A DNA stretch of 6,065 nucleotides, from contig JBBRGO010000205.1 in the NCBI GenBank assembly GCA_038224055.1, positions 1-6,065 of the forward strand, written 5' to 3'. How positions within the stretch are numbered: position 1 is the stretch's first letter; the number at the start of each line of letters is the position of its first letter. Made by a program: the position numbers and the translations under genes. This document shows positions 4,645-6,065 of the stretch, piece after piece. This stretch comes from JBDSSS01 sp038224055. GTDB lineage: Bacteria > Actinomycetota > Actinomycetes > Actinomycetales > Dermatophilaceae. The notes beneath the pieces were generated by a model that worked only from the letters and a program-made list of their open reading frames with translations, ran no database searches and had not been told where the DNA came from.

Positions 4645-5091
4645 GTGGACGAATCGCACGCATGGTTGGTGTGGTTGGGGATAGCCCTGGTCCTCGTCGC
4701 CATCGAGACCGCGACGGTCGACTTCGTCTTCCTCATGCTCGCCGGTGGTGCGCTCGGCGCGGCTGCTGCCGCGGGCCTCGGAGTCGGGGTCGCCGGCCAG
4801 GCGCTCATCGCTGCCGGCGTCGCGATCGGTCTGCTCTTCGGCGTCCGTCCCTACCTCAAGGGCCGCCTCACCGTCGGCAAGTACCAGGCGATGGGCGCGG
4901 AGGCCCAGGTGGGCCGGTCCGCCGTCGTCCTCGACCGGGTGTCGACCGGTTCCGGGCAGGTCAAGCTCGCCGGTGAGACCTGGTCGGCACGCACGCGCGG
5001 CGAGAGCATCGAGGCCGGCGAGGAGGTCGTCGTCATCGCGATCGAGGGTGCCACCGCCGTCGTCAGCCGCCCCCGAGCGGTGGAGGCCTGA
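4645..5091 (+). CDS. Short NfeD-family membrane protein (partner of the downstream SPFH protein)
   Basis: Short NfeD proteins are inner-membrane partners of SPFH/stomatin-like proteins, are almost always encoded beside them, and are linked to membrane microdomain organisation and quality control. The 148-aa protein has hydrophobic segments at roughly 8-25, 27-45 and 50-68, then a soluble OB-fold-like domain at about 82-146. That domain has the expected glycine pattern and a conserved-type GETWSAR with Trp113. It lacks the ClpP-like serine protease domain of long NfeD proteins, so it is the short form. The GTG at 4645 is chosen because GGTGG at 4636-4640 is a plausible ribosome site 4 nt upstream and the membrane segment follows at once. 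It is 80 bp upstream of the SPFH gene on the same strand, very probably in one operon. It is not leaderless, unlike most genes in the window. Confidence 0.9.
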   Translation: MDESHAWLVWLGIALVLVAIETATVDFVFLMLAGGALGAAAAAGLGVGVAGQALIAAGVAIGLLFGVRPYLKGRLTVGKYQAMGAEAQVGRSAVVLDRVSTGSGQVKLAGETWSARTRGESIEAGEEVVVIAIEGATAVVSRPRAVEA

Positions 5092-5132
5092 CACAGACTT
5101 GACGTCCGGGTCGACCGACCTGGACGAGTAGA

Positions 5133-5155
5133 GCGCTCGCCGACAGAGTGAGCGC
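5133..5155 (+). promoter_or_regulatory. Intercistronic hairpin between nfeD and the SPFH gene
   Basis: GCGCTCGC (5133-5140) pairs with GTGAGCGC (5148-5155) as an 8-bp stem with one G-U pair and a 7-base loop (CGACAGA). It ends 5 bases before the GGGAG ribosome site of the SPFH gene. With no following T-run it is more likely to affect mRNA processing, stability or translation than to end transcription. Expression ratio control between the two proteins is a possible role, by inference. Confidence 0.4.
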
Positions 5156-5171
5156 AGACAGGGAGTAGGTC

Positions 5172-6065
5172 GTGGACCCAGTACTCATCATCGCGTTGCT
5201 GTTCATCCTCGTGGCGCTGGTCATCGTCGTCCGCACGGTGCGGATCGTGCCGCAGCAAACGGCCCAGATCATCGAACGACTCGGCGGCTACAACAAGACC
5301 CTGACGCCGGGCATCCACTTCCTCATCCCGTTCGTCGACAAGGTCCGCGCCACCATCGACCTGCGCGAGCAGGTCGTCACCTTCCCGCCGCAGCCCGTCA
5401 TCACCTCCGACAACCTCGTCGTCAACATCGACACGGTCATCTACTACTCGGTGACGGACGCGAAGGACGCGGTCTACGAGATCGCCAACTTCATCCAGGG
5501 CATCGAGCAGCTCACCGTCACGACCCTGCGCAACGTCATCGGCTCGCTCGACCTCGAGCAGACCCTGACGAGCCGTGACCAGATCAACGGTCAGCTCCGC
5601 GGCGTCCTCGACGAGGCCACCGGCAAGTGGGGCATCCGCGTCAACCGCGTCGAGCTCAAGGCCATCGACCCGCCCGCCTCCGTGCAGGACTCGATGGAGA
5701 AGCAGATGCGCGCCGAGCGCGACCGGCGAGCGGCCATCATCACGGCCGAGGGTTTCAAGCAGTCGGCCATCCTCACGGCCGTGGGTGAGAAGCAGAGCCA
5801 GATCCTGCGCGCGGAAGGCTCGGCGCAGGCTCGCATCCTCGAGGCCCAGGGACAGGCGCGAGCCATCTCGCAGGTGTTCGGCGCCATCCACCGGGGCAAG
5901 CCGACGCAGAAGCTGCTCGCCTACCAGTACCTCCAGGTGCTGCCGCAGATCGCACAGGGCGACTCCAACAAGGTCTGGATCATCCCCAGCGAGTTCGCCA
6001 ACGCCCTCGGCGCGCTCTCGTCGATCACCGGCGGTGTCGGCAAAGCGGCACAGCAGGAGGAGCCC
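5172..6065 (+). CDS. SPFH/Band 7 (stomatin-like, QmcA-type) membrane protein, 3' end beyond window
   Basis: SPFH proteins are anchored in the cytoplasmic membrane, oligomerise and scaffold membrane microdomains, often with an NfeD partner. The 298 codons present show one N-terminal membrane segment (residues 3-20), then the Band 7 domain with QTAQIIERLGGYNKTLTPG (29-47), IHFLIPFVDKVRA (48-60) and SDNLVVNIDTVIYY (79-92), and the stomatin-type region KWGIRVNRVELKAIDPP. After it comes a helical stretch with four 11-residue repeats (186-229: RAAIITAEGFK, QSAILTAVGEK, QSQILRAEGSA, QARILEAQGQA), then the conserved LLAYQYLQVLPQIAQGDSNKV and WIIPSEFAN. The GTG at 5172 is the first possible start, because an in-frame TAG lies at 5166-5168. 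GGGAG at 5161-5165, with a 6-nt spacer, is a good ribosome site. No stop codon occurs before the right edge; relatives are usually 300-400 aa, so little is missing. Confidence 0.94.
   Translation, partial: MDPVLIIALLFILVALVIVVRTVRIVPQQTAQIIERLGGYNKTLTPGIHFLIPFVDKVRATIDLREQVVTFPPQPVITSDNLVVNIDTVIYYSVTDAKDAVYEIANFIQGIEQLTVTTLRNVIGSLDLEQTLTSRDQINGQLRGVLDEATGKWGIRVNRVELKAIDPPASVQDSMEKQMRAERDRRAAIITAEGFKQSAILTAVGEKQSQILRAEGSAQARILEAQGQARAISQVFGAIHRGKPTQKLLAYQYLQVLPQIAQGDSNKVWIIPSEFANALGALSSITGGVGKAAQQEEP

Noticed and set aside
3594..4808. A 404-codon open frame on the minus strand opposite the ABC ATPase
   Set aside because: Its composition is low-complexity Arg/His/Pro/Gly without motifs, and it crosses two real genes and two intergenic gaps. 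It is a GC artefact.
5099..5134. TTGACG as the -35 of a separate SPFH promoter
   Set aside because: No -10-like hexamer lies 16-19 bp downstream; the nearest TA-containing hexamer (TAGAGC) is 24 bp away and lacks the final T.
4851..5891. A 346-codon open frame on the minus strand opposite the SPFH gene
   Set aside because: It is Asp/Arg/Leu-rich and motif-free. The plus strand encodes a clear, conserved Band 7 protein across the same bases.

Overview
The window is a stretch of ordinary chromosome from a high-GC actinobacterium. Codon third positions are almost all G or C, and several genes start with GTG. glgC and the actinobacterial-type glycogen synthase gene lie back to back, as they do in mycobacteria. 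Two uncharacterised proteins here look like families known mainly from Actinobacteria. The protein sequences best suit a member of the Micrococcales (Intrasporangiaceae-like), but that genus-level guess is an inference. No mobile element, CRISPR array, tRNA or rRNA is visible, and no intergenic stretch is longer than about 135 bases.

Layout: (1) 1-1584 is a divergent glycogen pair. The 5' part of glgC (ADP-glucose synthesis) runs off the left edge on the minus strand. glgA/glgM, which uses ADP-glucose, runs rightward, and both promoters lie in the 90-bp gap. (2) 1633-2379 (minus) is a zinc-dependent PIG-L/LmbE-family deacetylase, convergent with glgA and divergent from a small conserved protein at 2434-2853. 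(3) 2854-2901 is a compact convergent junction with a perfect 18-bp tandem repeat and a strong hairpin that holds the next gene's stop codon in its loop. (4) 2902-3666 (minus) is an uncharacterised 254-aa protein, divergent from a solitary ModF/YlmA-type ABC ATPase at 3726-4511. (5) 4645-6065 is a membrane module: a short NfeD protein followed by an SPFH/Band 7 (stomatin-like) protein. The SPFH gene is cut by the right edge, so it has no stop codon in the window.

The clearest signal beyond the genes is promoter architecture. Five of the six genes that begin at a divergent promoter (glgC, glgA, the deacetylase, the 254-aa protein and the ABC ATPase) have a TANNNT -10 hexamer exactly 6 nt before the chosen start codon. 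Transcription would then begin on the start codon itself, giving leaderless mRNAs. By contrast, nfeD and the SPFH gene have conventional leaders with purine-rich ribosome binding sites. Two of the three divergent gaps also share a split 19-bp motif, GCGCCC-N5-GGCAGACG, and both glycogen promoters carry a perfect palindrome in the spacer between -35 and -10. These are candidates for regulatory sites. I see no evidence for a wholly new multi-gene system; the gene content is largely housekeeping.
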